Assembly (NCBI GenBank): GCA_045643465.1
Contig: JAZUKV010000009.1
Location: 46,397 to 110,396 of the forward strand
From: CAG-492 sp045643465
GTDB lineage: Bacteria; Bacillota; Clostridia; TANB77; CAG-508
Direction: 5' to 3'
DNA: 64,000 bases
This document shows positions 38,630-46,737 of the stretch, piece by piece. The first letter of the stretch is position 1. Every line of letters starts with the position of its first letter. Under the pieces are notes generated by a model. The model saw nothing but the letters and a program-made list of their open reading frames with translations. It did not search any database and had not been told where the DNA came from. The position numbers were made by a program, and so were the translations under genes.

Positions 38630-39790
38630 TTACGAAATATTTCCTGAATTTGATATCTTAATTACTAATGTTGTACCTATTATTATCATTACAGACATGC
38701 TACACATTAATGCTAACAATATCTTAAATGTATCTCCCATCTGATCTAGCAATTTAATTATTTTTTCATCAGCTATTGGTTCACATACAGCAGCAGCTAT
38801 ATAATATACTCCCATAAGCATTAATAATTTTGCAATTGGACCTATTGAAATTGCTATTACTATTATTATTCCAACTACGCCTACTGCATTTTTTAAAATT
38901 GCACTACACCCAATTACAGAATCTACAGCATCTCCTAGTATTTTTCCAACAATAGGAATTAAATTTGAAACAGCAGCTTTTGTAGTTTTAGATGTTACTG
39001 CATCTACACTACTACTTAAAGAGCCATCTAAAGACACGACAGTTACAAATAATGTTAATATAATTCCTATAATCCATATTACAGAAGACTTCATCCTTTT
39101 GGCTAACCTGTCAACTTGTACTTTACTTGATATTTTAGAAATTATACCTAATGATGTAGAGCATAGTGTTATTGGAATAGCCACATTATTTATAAAATTG
39201 CCTATTAAAGCTGTCATAAATACTATTATTGGTTGTAAAACTGTAGCAGAAGTAACATTACCCGTAGAAATTATTAATGTCATCATTATTGGTATAAGCA
39301 TATTCGTAAAATTAGTCATTTCATTTATTGATTCTTTTATAGATGATATAATCGTTGAAAAATTTCCTACCGCAATAGTTACTATTAATATGTATTGAAC
39401 ATAAAAAGCAATTTGAGATATTGATTTGTTCTGTAATCCTTCTGTTATACAATTTAAAATACTATTTATAATAATTATTACTAGAATACTTCCTAATGCA
39501 GTTATTGCACCTTGTAGCTCTGAGCCAAATACTTTCCAAATGCCTTTATAAATTTTTGATTTATCAGTCTTACCTGATATTACACTTGAAAATACTTCAT
39601 TTAAGTCTAAATCTGAAAACGCTCCCGTAGTATATTTATTAGATTCTTCTATAAAATCAGATACCCCAACAGCATCCTTTTGAACTTTCATTATTTCATC
39701 TGTTTCTTCTGCTTGTACACTTTTTACTTGTAAAAAAATTTCAAATACTAGAACTACCAAAAAAAATATTATTAATTTTTTCTTTTTCAT
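38630..39790 (-). CDS. spoIIIAE: stage III sporulation protein AE
   Basis: The polytopic membrane core of the SpoIIIA complex. The 386 residues have a cleavable-looking signal (KKKLIIFFLVVLVFEIFLQV), an N-terminal soluble segment, and eight or so membrane helices from about residue 95. Family landmarks include ITALGSILVIIIINSILNCITEG, DAVTSKTTKAAVSNLIPIVGKILGDAVDSVIGCSAI and VCEPIADEKIIKLLDQMGDTFKILL. GAGGAG lies five bases before ATG 39790; a GTG one codon upstream is less well spaced. The gap to AD is 15 bp. Confidence 0.95.
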   Translation of the reverse strand: MKKKKLIIFFLVVLVFEIFLQVKSVQAEETDEIMKVQKDAVGVSDFIEESNKYTTGAFSDLDLNEVFSSVISGKTDKSKIYKGIWKVFGSELQGAITALGSILVIIIINSILNCITEGLQNKSISQIAFYVQYILIVTIAVGNFSTIISSIKESINEMTNFTNMLIPIMMTLIISTGNVTSATVLQPIIVFMTALIGNFINNVAIPITLCSTSLGIISKISSKVQVDRLAKRMKSSVIWIIGIILTLFVTVVSLDGSLSSSVDAVTSKTTKAAVSNLIPIVGKILGDAVDSVIGCSAILKNAVGVVGIIIVIAISIGPIAKLLMLMGVYYIAAAVCEPIADEKIIKLLDQMGDTFKILLALMCSMSVMIIIGTTLVIKISNSGNIS

Positions 39791-39805
39791 CACAGCTCCT
39801 CATAT

Positions 39806-40192
39806 TTATGGTAATACTTGTAGTATAACTTCTAATAAACTGGAAATAATCGGTATAGATGTTGCTATTATCATTATTTTTGTGGCTAATTCTATTTTAC
39901 TTGCAATCGCAGTTTCACCAGAATCTTTGCATATTGAAGTAGCAAACTCTGATAATATTGCAATTCCTGTAATTTTTAAAATTATTATTATGAACTTATT
40001 GTTAACTGATATCTTGTTTGAATATGATTTAATAACATCCAATATTTGTTCCAGTTGTTCATATGCCATTGATAAAATTATTATTCCAGCAACTAGCTCT
40101 ACATATAAAACAAATTCAGGCTTGTACTGTTTTAAAATTAGTATAATCACCAAAGCAATTAATGCAACTCCTATAAGCTTAACAATATCCAT
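39806..40192 (-). CDS. spoIIIAD: stage III sporulation protein AD
   Basis: A small polytopic membrane protein of the SpoIIIA complex, 128 residues with about four helices. Sequence follows the family: VALIALVIILILKQYKPEF, GIIILSMAYEQLEQILDVI, KITGIAILSEFATSICKDSGE and IASKIELATKIMIIATSIPI. It is 45 bp downstream of AC. AC and AD resemble parts of each other in all spore-formers. Confidence 0.94.
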   Translation of the reverse strand: MDIVKLIGVALIALVIILILKQYKPEFVLYVELVAGIIILSMAYEQLEQILDVIKSYSNKISVNNKFIIIILKITGIAILSEFATSICKDSGETAIASKIELATKIMIIATSIPIISSLLEVILQVLP

Positions 40193-40237
40193 GCTCTTTC
40201 ACTCTTTCTAAATGCAATTATTTAAATTACTATTGTT

Positions 40238-40432
40238 TTATAAATTAAATAAATTCCTTACTGTTGAAAAAAGATTACTAATTTCTTTAATTACAATACT
40301 TAATACAATTATTACTCCAGCTAATGTTGTCATCATTGCTTGATCCTCTCTTCCTGCTCTTACCAAAACTTGATGTAACACTGCAACTAATATTCCTATT
40401 GCAGCAATTTTAAAAAGTAAATCTACATTCAT
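40238..40432 (-). CDS. spoIIIAC: stage III sporulation protein AC
   Basis: A 64-residue, two-helix membrane protein of the SpoIIIA complex: DLLFKIAAIGILVAVLHQVLVRAGREDQAMMTTLAGVIIVL. The length and the RAGREDQA loop between the helices are characteristic. It is 17 bp downstream of AB in the standard order. Confidence 0.95.
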   Translation of the reverse strand: MNVDLLFKIAAIGILVAVLHQVLVRAGREDQAMMTTLAGVIIVLSIVIKEISNLFSTVRNLFNL

Positions 40433-40449
40433 AGATGATTCATCCTTTC

Positions 40450-40959
40450 TTAAATCAAAACAATCACAACTGCTAATCCAACTATAATTCCTAATTTTTT
40501 ATACATTTTTTCATTTTTATTTTTTGATTCGTTAGCTTCTGCTATTTGCTCTTCTAAAAATTTATTAACCATTTTTATTTGACAAATTTGGCCTTGTACA
40601 TCTGTATTACCTAATAATTTTCCTAATGTCCTTAATGCTTCTTTGTCCTCTTCTTTAAGCTCTAAATTAGAATTTGTAATTCCGCTCTCCCAAGCATCTC
40701 CTGCAAAATCCAAATCCATTCTCTTCGATATTTCTTCAAATAAAGCTCCAACATTACCTTTTATTTTAGTAGCTATTTCATGGAAAATATCTGGTAAAAC
40801 TTCATTTGTATACACAATTTTGGTTTCTAATATGTTCAGTGCCTTGCGAATCTGTTTTAAATTTTTTGCCCTTATGACATACTTTTCTGCTATTTTTACA
40901 CCTATCATAGAGATTGTCCCAAATATTAAAAATAAAACAATAATTTTAATTAACAACAT
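40450..40959 (-). CDS. spoIIIAB: stage III sporulation protein AB
   Basis: A 169-residue protein with N-terminal and C-terminal membrane helices around a helical soluble domain, distantly like T2SS GspF. Landmarks: AEKYVIRAKNLKQIRKALNI, LETKIVYTNEVLPDIFHEIA, EDKEALRTLGKLLGNTDVQGQ and KMYKKLGIIVGLAVVIVLI. AAGGAG lies eight bases before ATG 40959; a GTG one codon upstream is also possible. It follows AA by about 56 bp. Confidence 0.93.
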   Translation of the reverse strand: MLLIKIIVLFLIFGTISMIGVKIAEKYVIRAKNLKQIRKALNILETKIVYTNEVLPDIFHEIATKIKGNVGALFEEISKRMDLDFAGDAWESGITNSNLELKEEDKEALRTLGKLLGNTDVQGQICQIKMVNKFLEEQIAEANESKNKNEKMYKKLGIIVGLAVVIVLI

Positions 40960-41015
40960 CACTATTTCTCCTTTATGGTATTTATATTCATAAAAATTAA
41001 AACTAGAACTAATTT

Positions 41016-41900
41016 TTATAATTTTATAATATTTTTAACTTTTCCTTTTTGAATTTCATCCAAAAAAATAATTCTTTTAAAAAGCTTCAAATTCATAATT
41101 TTGTATAGCTCTTCGTTTTTTAAAATATCTTCCATATTTGAACCATGTGCTGTAAATATGCAATTTACACCAGAGCAAACTGCATAATTCACTATTTTAC
41201 TATCATTTAAATTTCCTATTTCATCTGCTATTATTACTTTTGGCGCCATTGATCGCACTGCCATTTTTATTCCTATATATTTTGGAACATTATCTAAAAT
41301 ATCTGTTCTTATTCCTACATCATTATGCGGAACACCTCTACAAAGAGCTGCAATTTCTCCTCTCTCATCTATAATAGAAACATTTATACCTTTAAAATTT
41401 ATTTCTGGCATCCCATCACTTATTTTTTTTGCTAAATCTCGAATTATAGTCGTTTTACCGCAACCTGGAGGTGATACTATTAATGTATTATAAATTGTAT
41501 TATTTTGCGTATCTAATACATATTTAACAAGATCTGCACTAGCCTCCTTTACTTCATGTGAAATTCTAAAATTTATTGAATATACAAAACTTATATTTGA
41601 AACTTGTCCATCTTTTACAACTACATTACCTGAAATTCCTGCTCTATTACCACCTGGTAAAGTTATGTATCCATTACAAATTTGATTTTGATATGAGTAA
41701 ATTGAATTATTACATATATTTTGCAAAATTCCAAATATTTCTGGACTTGAAACAGTATATTTAAGAATAATTTCGATCAAGCCTAATTTTAAAATTACAG
41801 GTTTGTTAGCTCTTATTCTAATTTCTTCAATTTTTTGAACATTATGCTCCATTATTAGAGCTACTAACTGTTGCGGTAAGCATTTTAAAATATAATCCAT
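41016..41900 (-). CDS. spoIIIAA: stage III sporulation protein AA (ATPase)
   Basis: The cytoplasmic, secretion-type ATPase of the SpoIIIA apparatus, 294 residues. The C-terminal RecA-like domain has Walker A SPPGCGKTTIIRDLA (about 145-159), the Asp box ISIIDERGEIAALCRGVPHNDVG and Walker B KVIIADEIGN. The N-terminal segment EEIRIRANKPVILKLG is also family-typical. It is the first gene of the complete eight-gene spoIIIA operon, which should be sigma-E dependent; I did not find a convincing sigma-E promoter in the short gap behind the yebC terminator. Confidence 0.95.
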   Translation of the reverse strand: MDYILKCLPQQLVALIMEHNVQKIEEIRIRANKPVILKLGLIEIILKYTVSSPEIFGILQNICNNSIYSYQNQICNGYITLPGGNRAGISGNVVVKDGQVSNISFVYSINFRISHEVKEASADLVKYVLDTQNNTIYNTLIVSPPGCGKTTIIRDLAKKISDGMPEINFKGINVSIIDERGEIAALCRGVPHNDVGIRTDILDNVPKYIGIKMAVRSMAPKVIIADEIGNLNDSKIVNYAVCSGVNCIFTAHGSNMEDILKNEELYKIMNLKLFKRIIFLDEIQKGKVKNIIKL

Positions 41901-41936
41901 TTATAATCCCTTCTATAGTGCTTTTTATGAATACGC

Positions 41937-41972
41937 AAAAAAAAGCATACTATATAAATATAGTATGCTTTT
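41937..41972 (-). terminator. terminator of yebC
   Basis: Perfect 14-bp stem AAAAGCATACTATA/TATAGTATGCTTTT (41941-41954 with 41959-41972) with an AAAT-type loop and T8 on the minus strand. Confidence 0.88.
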
Positions 41973-41994
41973 AGTTAGTAATTTATGACTAATT

Positions 41995-42720
41995 TTATTC
42001 AGCCCAGTTATGATAAACATTTAAAACATCATCTAAATCATCTAGATTGTCTAATAATCTTTGCATTTTTTCTGCATCTTTTTCATCTAATTCAACAGTT
42101 GTTGTTGGAACCATTTTTACTTCTGCTTCTAAGAATTCTAATCCTTGCTCTTCCAATTTTTCTCTTACTACTGAAAAATCAGATGGATCTGTTGTTATTT
42201 CAAATATTTCTTCATCTGCAGAAAAATCTTCTGCTCCTGCATCTAAAGCTATCATCATTAATTCGTCTTCTGATAAAGATGTTGTTTCTCTATCTATTAC
42301 TATTACACCTTTTTTATTAAATAAATATGATACGCATCCATTTGTTCCTAAATTTCCACCTGCTTTATCAAATACGTGGCGTACATCTGCAGCTGTTCTA
42401 TTTTTGTTATCTGTACTAGCTTCAACTATTACAGCAACTCCATTTGTTCCATATCCTTCATATACCATTTCTTCATAATTTGCACCATCTGTTGCACCAG
42501 CTGCTTTTTTGATAGCGTTATTTATTGTATCATTAGGCATATTTGCTGCTTTACATTTTGCTATAACATCTTTTAATTTAGAGTTTCCTGCAGGATCAGG
42601 TCCACCTGCTTTAACTGCGATTAATAATTCTCTTCCTAATTTTGTAAATATTTTTCCTCTTGCTGCATCGGCTTTTCCTTTTTTGGCTTGTATATTATGC
42701 CATTTTGAATGTCCTGACAT
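41995..42720 (-). CDS. yebC: YebC/TACO1-family regulator or translation factor
   Basis: A 241-residue conserved cytoplasmic protein, long annotated as a DNA-binding regulator and in mitochondria (TACO1) as a translational activator; related bacterial proteins help ribosomes at proline-rich stretches. The N-terminus MSGHSKWHNIQAKKGKADAA, then GRELLIAVKAGGPDPAGN and EGYGTNGVAVIVEASTDNKN are hallmark segments. AGGAGG precedes the ATG. It is monocistronic, ending at a strong hairpin before spoIIIA. Confidence 0.95.
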   Translation of the reverse strand: MSGHSKWHNIQAKKGKADAARGKIFTKLGRELLIAVKAGGPDPAGNSKLKDVIAKCKAANMPNDTINNAIKKAAGATDGANYEEMVYEGYGTNGVAVIVEASTDNKNRTAADVRHVFDKAGGNLGTNGCVSYLFNKKGVIVIDRETTSLSEDELMMIALDAGAEDFSADEEIFEITTDPSDFSVVREKLEEQGLEFLEAEVKMVPTTTVELDEKDAEKMQRLLDNLDDLDDVLNVYHNWAE

Positions 42721-42866
42721 TTTTACTCCTCCTTTTAATTTTTATATTAAAGTTTTGTATTTTAAATATAATCATACTTTGCTATTTTATCATATTTTCT
42801 TACATTTGTGTAGTACTTTTATTAAATTCTTTCAATTAGCTCAAAATATTATTTATCTGAACTACT

Positions 42867-43502
42867 TTATTTTATTAATATTTCACACTCAATACTTTTA
42901 TTTAATAACATTTTAAAATTTTCTGCATCTTCTCTACTTCCCACTATTGTCCCATAATGTATTGGAATTGCCTTTTTAGGTTTGATTTCATTAACCAATT
43001 CAGCCGCTTCTCTAGCATCCATAGTATATGTACCACCTACTGGAACAAATGCTACATCACACTTTACTTTTTTATTATCCTCTGTCAAATCTGTATCCCC
43101 TGCAATATAGTATTTAGCGTTGTCTATATCTAATATATATCCTACCCAATTATTATCTTTTGGATGAAATTTTTTATTATTGTTATATGCTGGTACTGTG
43201 AAAAAACTTATACCATTAATATTATAATTTTCATTTGGAATTACACGAATAATATAATTATCTGCAAACTGTAAATTTAGTGTTTTCTCATACAAATCTT
43301 CAGTTATAATTATTATTGTATTTTCATTTTTTATTTTTTTGATATCTTCTTCTGAAAAATGATCATAATGAGCATGCGTAATAAATATATAATCTGCATC
43401 ATTTTCTACCTCTTTTAGATTATATGGATCAATATATATTACTTTATCATTTTTACAAATTTTTATTGTACTATGACCTAAACATTCTATTTCTTTAAAC
43501 AT
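42867..43502 (-). CDS. UlaG-like metallo-beta-lactamase-fold hydrolase
   Basis: A 211-residue MBL-fold enzyme of the UPF0173/UlaG group. Metal-binding motif THAHYDHFS (about 40-48), later DVAFVPVGGTYTMDAREA and the Asp/His pair in GDTDLT and IPIHYGTIVG fit the group. These are usually metal-dependent hydrolases of sugar phosphates, lactones or unknown esters; the substrate is not evident. It follows the brkB-like gene by 9 bp and is probably co-transcribed with tcdA and brkB-like. Confidence 0.85.
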   Translation of the reverse strand: MFKEIECLGHSTIKICKNDKVIYIDPYNLKEVENDADYIFITHAHYDHFSEEDIKKIKNENTIIIITEDLYEKTLNLQFADNYIIRVIPNENYNINGISFFTVPAYNNNKKFHPKDNNWVGYILDIDNAKYYIAGDTDLTEDNKKVKCDVAFVPVGGTYTMDAREAAELVNEIKPKKAIPIHYGTIVGSREDAENFKMLLNKSIECEILIK

Positions 43503-43511
43503 AATAACTCC

Positions 43512-44369
43512 TTACTTTTTAAGCTCTTGCCTTTTTACTTTAATTTTTGTTTCATAAAATTTATTTATTTCTGCTCCTAAAAATGTAACAAAGAAGCAGC
43601 TGTATATCCACATCATTATTAACATTAATGCTGTTAAACTTCCATACATAATTGAAAAACCTCTAAATATATTTAAATATCTAGAAAAAAGGAATGATAT
43701 TGCATTTAATGCTATAGAAGAAAATATAGCACCTCTTACATGTTTTTTAAATCCAATTTTTCTATTAGACATAAATCTATATATAATTAAAAATAATATA
43801 AATGAAACTATTAAAAATCCTATCTGTATCAATATTTCTGAAATAAATGTATAATTTTTAAACAGTCCCCAATGCTCTTTAATTTCTGAAATAATTGGTT
43901 TTCCAAATACCATTACTATTAAGCTTAATGCAACTATTACTATAAATATTATTGTTTCTACAATAGATATTAATCTTAAGTGCAACCATGACTTATTTTT
44001 AGTGTCATTAAAATTATAAATTAAATGCAGCTCTTGAGTTAATGCAAACAATCCTTGTGCCGCTGAAAACAAAGCAAATATTAATGATATTGATACCGTA
44101 CCTATTGATTTTGAATATACTTCTCTTATTATTCCTAACACCATGTCACTAGTATTTTCTGGTATAATATTAGATAATATATCTAATAACTGTTGAGCAT
44201 CAACACCTGTGTATTGAATTAATGTTAATAATAACATTACAAATGGAATAAATGATAAAATTACATAGTATGCACATTGTGCTGAAGATTCACTTATATG
44301 ATCTTGCCTCATATTGCCTACTATTGCTTTAATAATTTTTAATTTTTCTTTATATTTTTCTTTTATCAT
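43512..44369 (-). CDS. YihY/BrkB-family membrane protein
   Basis: A 285-residue polytopic membrane protein of the YihY/virulence factor BrkB family; function unclear, once thought to be an RNase BN. It has about six helices, the N-terminal segment SSAQCAYYVILSFIPFVMLLLTL, GLFALTQELHLIYN and GSLTALMLIMMWIYSCFFVTFLGAEINKFYE. A TTG-initiated extension to 44387 overlaps the GAAGAGG site, so ATG 44369, nine bases after it, is preferred. It lies between tcdA and the MBL hydrolase. Confidence 0.88.
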   Translation of the reverse strand: MIKEKYKEKLKIIKAIVGNMRQDHISESSAQCAYYVILSFIPFVMLLLTLIQYTGVDAQQLLDILSNIIPENTSDMVLGIIREVYSKSIGTVSISLIFALFSAAQGLFALTQELHLIYNFNDTKNKSWLHLRLISIVETIIFIVIVALSLIVMVFGKPIISEIKEHWGLFKNYTFISEILIQIGFLIVSFILFLIIYRFMSNRKIGFKKHVRGAIFSSIALNAISFLFSRYLNIFRGFSIMYGSLTALMLIMMWIYSCFFVTFLGAEINKFYETKIKVKRQELKK

Positions 44370-44404
44370 TATAAAAAACCTCTTCAATTAGAATATAAAT
44401 AATT

Positions 44405-45148
44405 CTAATCTTCTCTAATATCTTTTATTAAATCTTTTACAACTTCACTAGCAATTATTAATCCAGCTACAGATGGAACAAATGACATACTTCCTGGTAT
44501 CATTTTCTTTGAATTTAACTCTTCATCATTTTCTTTTTTATATTCTAGCATAATCTTTTCATCAATCTTTATAGGATTTTCTTTTGAATATAAAACTTTT
44601 AGCTTTTTTATTCCCTTATTTTTTAGCTCTTTTCTCATTACTTTAGCTAATGGACATACACTAGTTTTATTTATATCAGCAATTTCAAATCCAATAGGAT
44701 TTAGCTTATTCCCTGTTCCCATGCAAGAAATAATTGGAATATTTAACTTATTTGCTCTTTCTATTATTTCAATCTTGGAAGTTACTGTATCTATACAATC
44801 AATTATATAATTTATTGATTCATCAAAAAGCTCTTCGCTCTCACGCGTAAAAAACTCTTTTCTTACTTGTATATTTACATTTGGATTAATATCCATGGCT
44901 CTATTCTTAGCTACATCAACTTTAGCCATTCCAACTGTTGAATGCATTGCTATTATTTGCCTATTTATATTTGTTATAGAAACATCGTCATTATCAACTA
45001 AAATAAAATTTTCTATTCCGGCCCTAACAAGTCCTTCTAATACATATGAGCCTACTCCACCGATACCAAAAATTATTACTTTTGACTTATTTAATTGTCT
45101 CATTGCCGATTTTCCAATTAATAGCTCTGACCTTGAAAATTGATTCAT
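44405..45148 (-). CDS. tcdA: tRNA threonylcarbamoyladenosine dehydratase (ThiF/MoeB family)
   Basis: Cyclises t6A at position 37 of ANN-decoding tRNAs to ct6A. The 247-residue E1-like enzyme has the nucleotide-binding IIFGIGGVGSYVLEGLVRAG, DNDDVSITNINRQI (adenylation Asp and Arg) and CIDTVTSKIEII. The absence of a rhodanese or second domain and the length fit TcdA (CsdL/YgdL) better than MoeB or ThiF, and no molybdopterin or thiamine genes are adjacent. First gene of an apparent unit with brkB-like and the MBL hydrolase. Confidence 0.9.
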   Translation of the reverse strand: MNQFSRSELLIGKSAMRQLNKSKVIIFGIGGVGSYVLEGLVRAGIENFILVDNDDVSITNINRQIIAMHSTVGMAKVDVAKNRAMDINPNVNIQVRKEFFTRESEELFDESINYIIDCIDTVTSKIEIIERANKLNIPIISCMGTGNKLNPIGFEIADINKTSVCPLAKVMRKELKNKGIKKLKVLYSKENPIKIDEKIMLEYKKENDEELNSKKMIPGSMSFVPSVAGLIIASEVVKDLIKDIRED

Positions 45149-45182
45149 TTATAACTCCTTATAATTTATATTGTAAACATTA

Positions 45183-45237
45183 TAAAATAAGAGCAAATAA
45201 TTTTCAATGCTATTAATGATAACTATTATTTGCTCTT
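45183..45237 (-). terminator. terminator of sigH
   Basis: 13-bp stem AAGAGCAAATAAT/ATTATTTGCTCTT (45189-45201 with 45225-45237) with a larger loop and a TATTTTAT tail on the minus strand. Confidence 0.75.
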
Positions 45238-45260
45238 CTATATATAATTATAAAAAAATT

Positions 45261-45902
45261 TTAATTATCTGATATATTTTTAATTGTTTTCTTTCTTATT
45301 CTTTGAATAGCGTTATCTATTGATTTTACTGGATAGTCCAGTTTTTCTGCTATTGCAGTATATGAATTTCCATTTACTAGCTCTGTTAATACTTGTCTTT
45401 CAAATGTACTTAAAGATTTTGCAATTACACTTTCCACGTTTTCATAATACTCTTTCTTTGTAATAGTATCTAAAGGATCTTCTATTACATTAGCATCAAA
45501 AACCTCATATATACTTGTATCATCATCGTCATCATCATATGCAGACATATTTAATGATAAATATGAATTCAATGGCATATGTTTTTGCCTGTTTGAACTT
45601 TTAATTGCAGTTATAAGTTGTCTTTCTATGCATAAATTCGCAAAAGATTTAAAAGAATTTTGCTTTTCTACATCATAACTTTTAATAGCCTTATATAAAC
45701 CTATAAAACCTTCTTGTGCAATATCTTCTCTTTCAGCTCCAATAATAAAATACTTGCTTACCTTCATATTAACTATTTCTTTATATTTACTAAGTAAAAA
45801 ATTTAGTGCATCATTATCTCCTAATTTGATTTTTTTAATTAGCTCTTCATCTGTTTCTTCAAAATAGCTTTTAAAGTCAACATTTGTATAATTGTTGTTC
45901 AT
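45261..45902 (-). CDS. sigH: RNA polymerase sigma-H (Spo0H)
   Basis: The stationary-phase sigma factor that starts sporulation and competence programmes. The 213 residues match SigH: LLSKYKEIVNMKVSKYF, IGAEREDIAQEGFIGLYKAI (region 2), FANLCIERQLITAIKSSNRQ and KHMPLNSYLSLN, then region 4 with LSTFERQVLTELVNGNSYTA and VKSIDNAIQRIRKKT. It has an odd poly-Asp stretch (AYDDDDDDTS) in the linker. spoVG in this window has a matching promoter. AGGAGG lies upstream, with a somewhat long spacing to the ATG. Confidence 0.96.
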   Translation of the reverse strand: MNNNYTNVDFKSYFEETDEELIKKIKLGDNDALNFLLSKYKEIVNMKVSKYFIIGAEREDIAQEGFIGLYKAIKSYDVEKQNSFKSFANLCIERQLITAIKSSNRQKHMPLNSYLSLNMSAYDDDDDDTSIYEVFDANVIEDPLDTITKKEYYENVESVIAKSLSTFERQVLTELVNGNSYTAIAEKLDYPVKSIDNAIQRIRKKTIKNISDN

Positions 45903-46084
45903 AGAATTCTGTTCCTCCTGAAGATTTTAAATAACTTCATTTCTGCGTTTATTATAATCATCTAAATTAGTTAATGTCAAGCACTTTAATTTATTTTTTC
46001 CATATTTTTTAGCAGTTTTACGGCCTTACTGGCTCTAGTTTTACAAAATATCTTTTGATTAAAATTATTTACTTCATTATATAT

Positions 46085-46124
46085 CAAAAAAGCTCTTTGG
46101 ATTACCATCCAAAAAGCTTTTTTA
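46085..46124 (-). terminator. terminator of the lipoprotein gene
   Basis: 17-position stem of AAAAAAGCTcTTTGGAT with ATCCAAAaAGCTTTTTT (46086-46102 with 46107-46123), one mismatch, T-run tail. Confidence 0.85.
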
Positions 46125-46706
46125 CTAGAATACTTTAGCATCATACATATACCATTTTTCATTGTATTCATATGCATAAAAATCCATTGAATCTGTCGCT
46201 GTTACTTTATTTTGCTCTTGTGCTTCTATACTAGCTTCTGTATTAGCTTGTTCATTATTTTCTTTAGGAATTCCATCTCCTGTAATTGTTAATACTACAG
46301 TAACAACATATGCTCTTGGTATATTAATTTCTCCACTATTAGGATAAAGTTGTTGCAATTTTGCTTTAATATTTCCTAAATCTTCATCTTTAACTTTTGT
46401 AGCTTTTCCTATAGAATACTCAATTTTAATATTAGCACCAAATTGTTTTTCATATGCTTTGTATACATCATCTATATTTTCTACTGTAATAACATTAGAC
46501 ATATTCATAAAATCTGGATATGCTTTTAATATTTGAGCTATATCTTTGTTTTTTATACCATCTAAATAATCTTTAATTGGTTGCAAATATACATCTTCTG
46601 ATACATCTTGGTTTTGATTATTTTCTTTTTTGCCACATGCAGTAAGCATACAAAGATTAATAATTATAATAGAAAATAGAAATGCGTTTTTCAAAATTTT
46701 TTTCAT
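46125..46706 (-). CDS. lipoprotein of unknown function
   Basis: A 193-residue lipoprotein: the signal LKNAFLFSIIIINLCMLTACGKK has the lipobox LTAC, so Cys 24 is lipidated and the protein sits on the outer face of the membrane. The rest is a single domain with helices first (YLQPIKDYLDGIKNKDIAQI) and a beta sheet after (RAYVVTVVLTITGDG, DFYAYEYNEKWYMYDAKVF), like NTF2-type or DUF4878-like folds. It follows the UPF0182 gene by 31 bp and is probably co-transcribed. Function unknown. Confidence 0.75.
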   Translation of the reverse strand: MKKILKNAFLFSIIIINLCMLTACGKKENNQNQDVSEDVYLQPIKDYLDGIKNKDIAQILKAYPDFMNMSNVITVENIDDVYKAYEKQFGANIKIEYSIGKATKVKDEDLGNIKAKLQQLYPNSGEINIPRAYVVTVVLTITGDGIPKENNEQANTEASIEAQEQNKVTATDSMDFYAYEYNEKWYMYDAKVF

Positions 46707-46737
46707 TTTAACACCTTCTTATATATATTTATACTAT

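Noticed and set aside
41901..41940. Sigma-E promoter for spoIIIA
   Set aside because: The gap contains GCGTATTC and CACTATAG words, but the spacing is too short for a sigma-E promoter, so I do not claim it.
45986..46177. 63-codon minus-strand frame downstream of the lipoprotein gene
   Set aside because: It overlaps the end of the lipoprotein gene and runs through its terminator hairpin; no ribosome-binding site.
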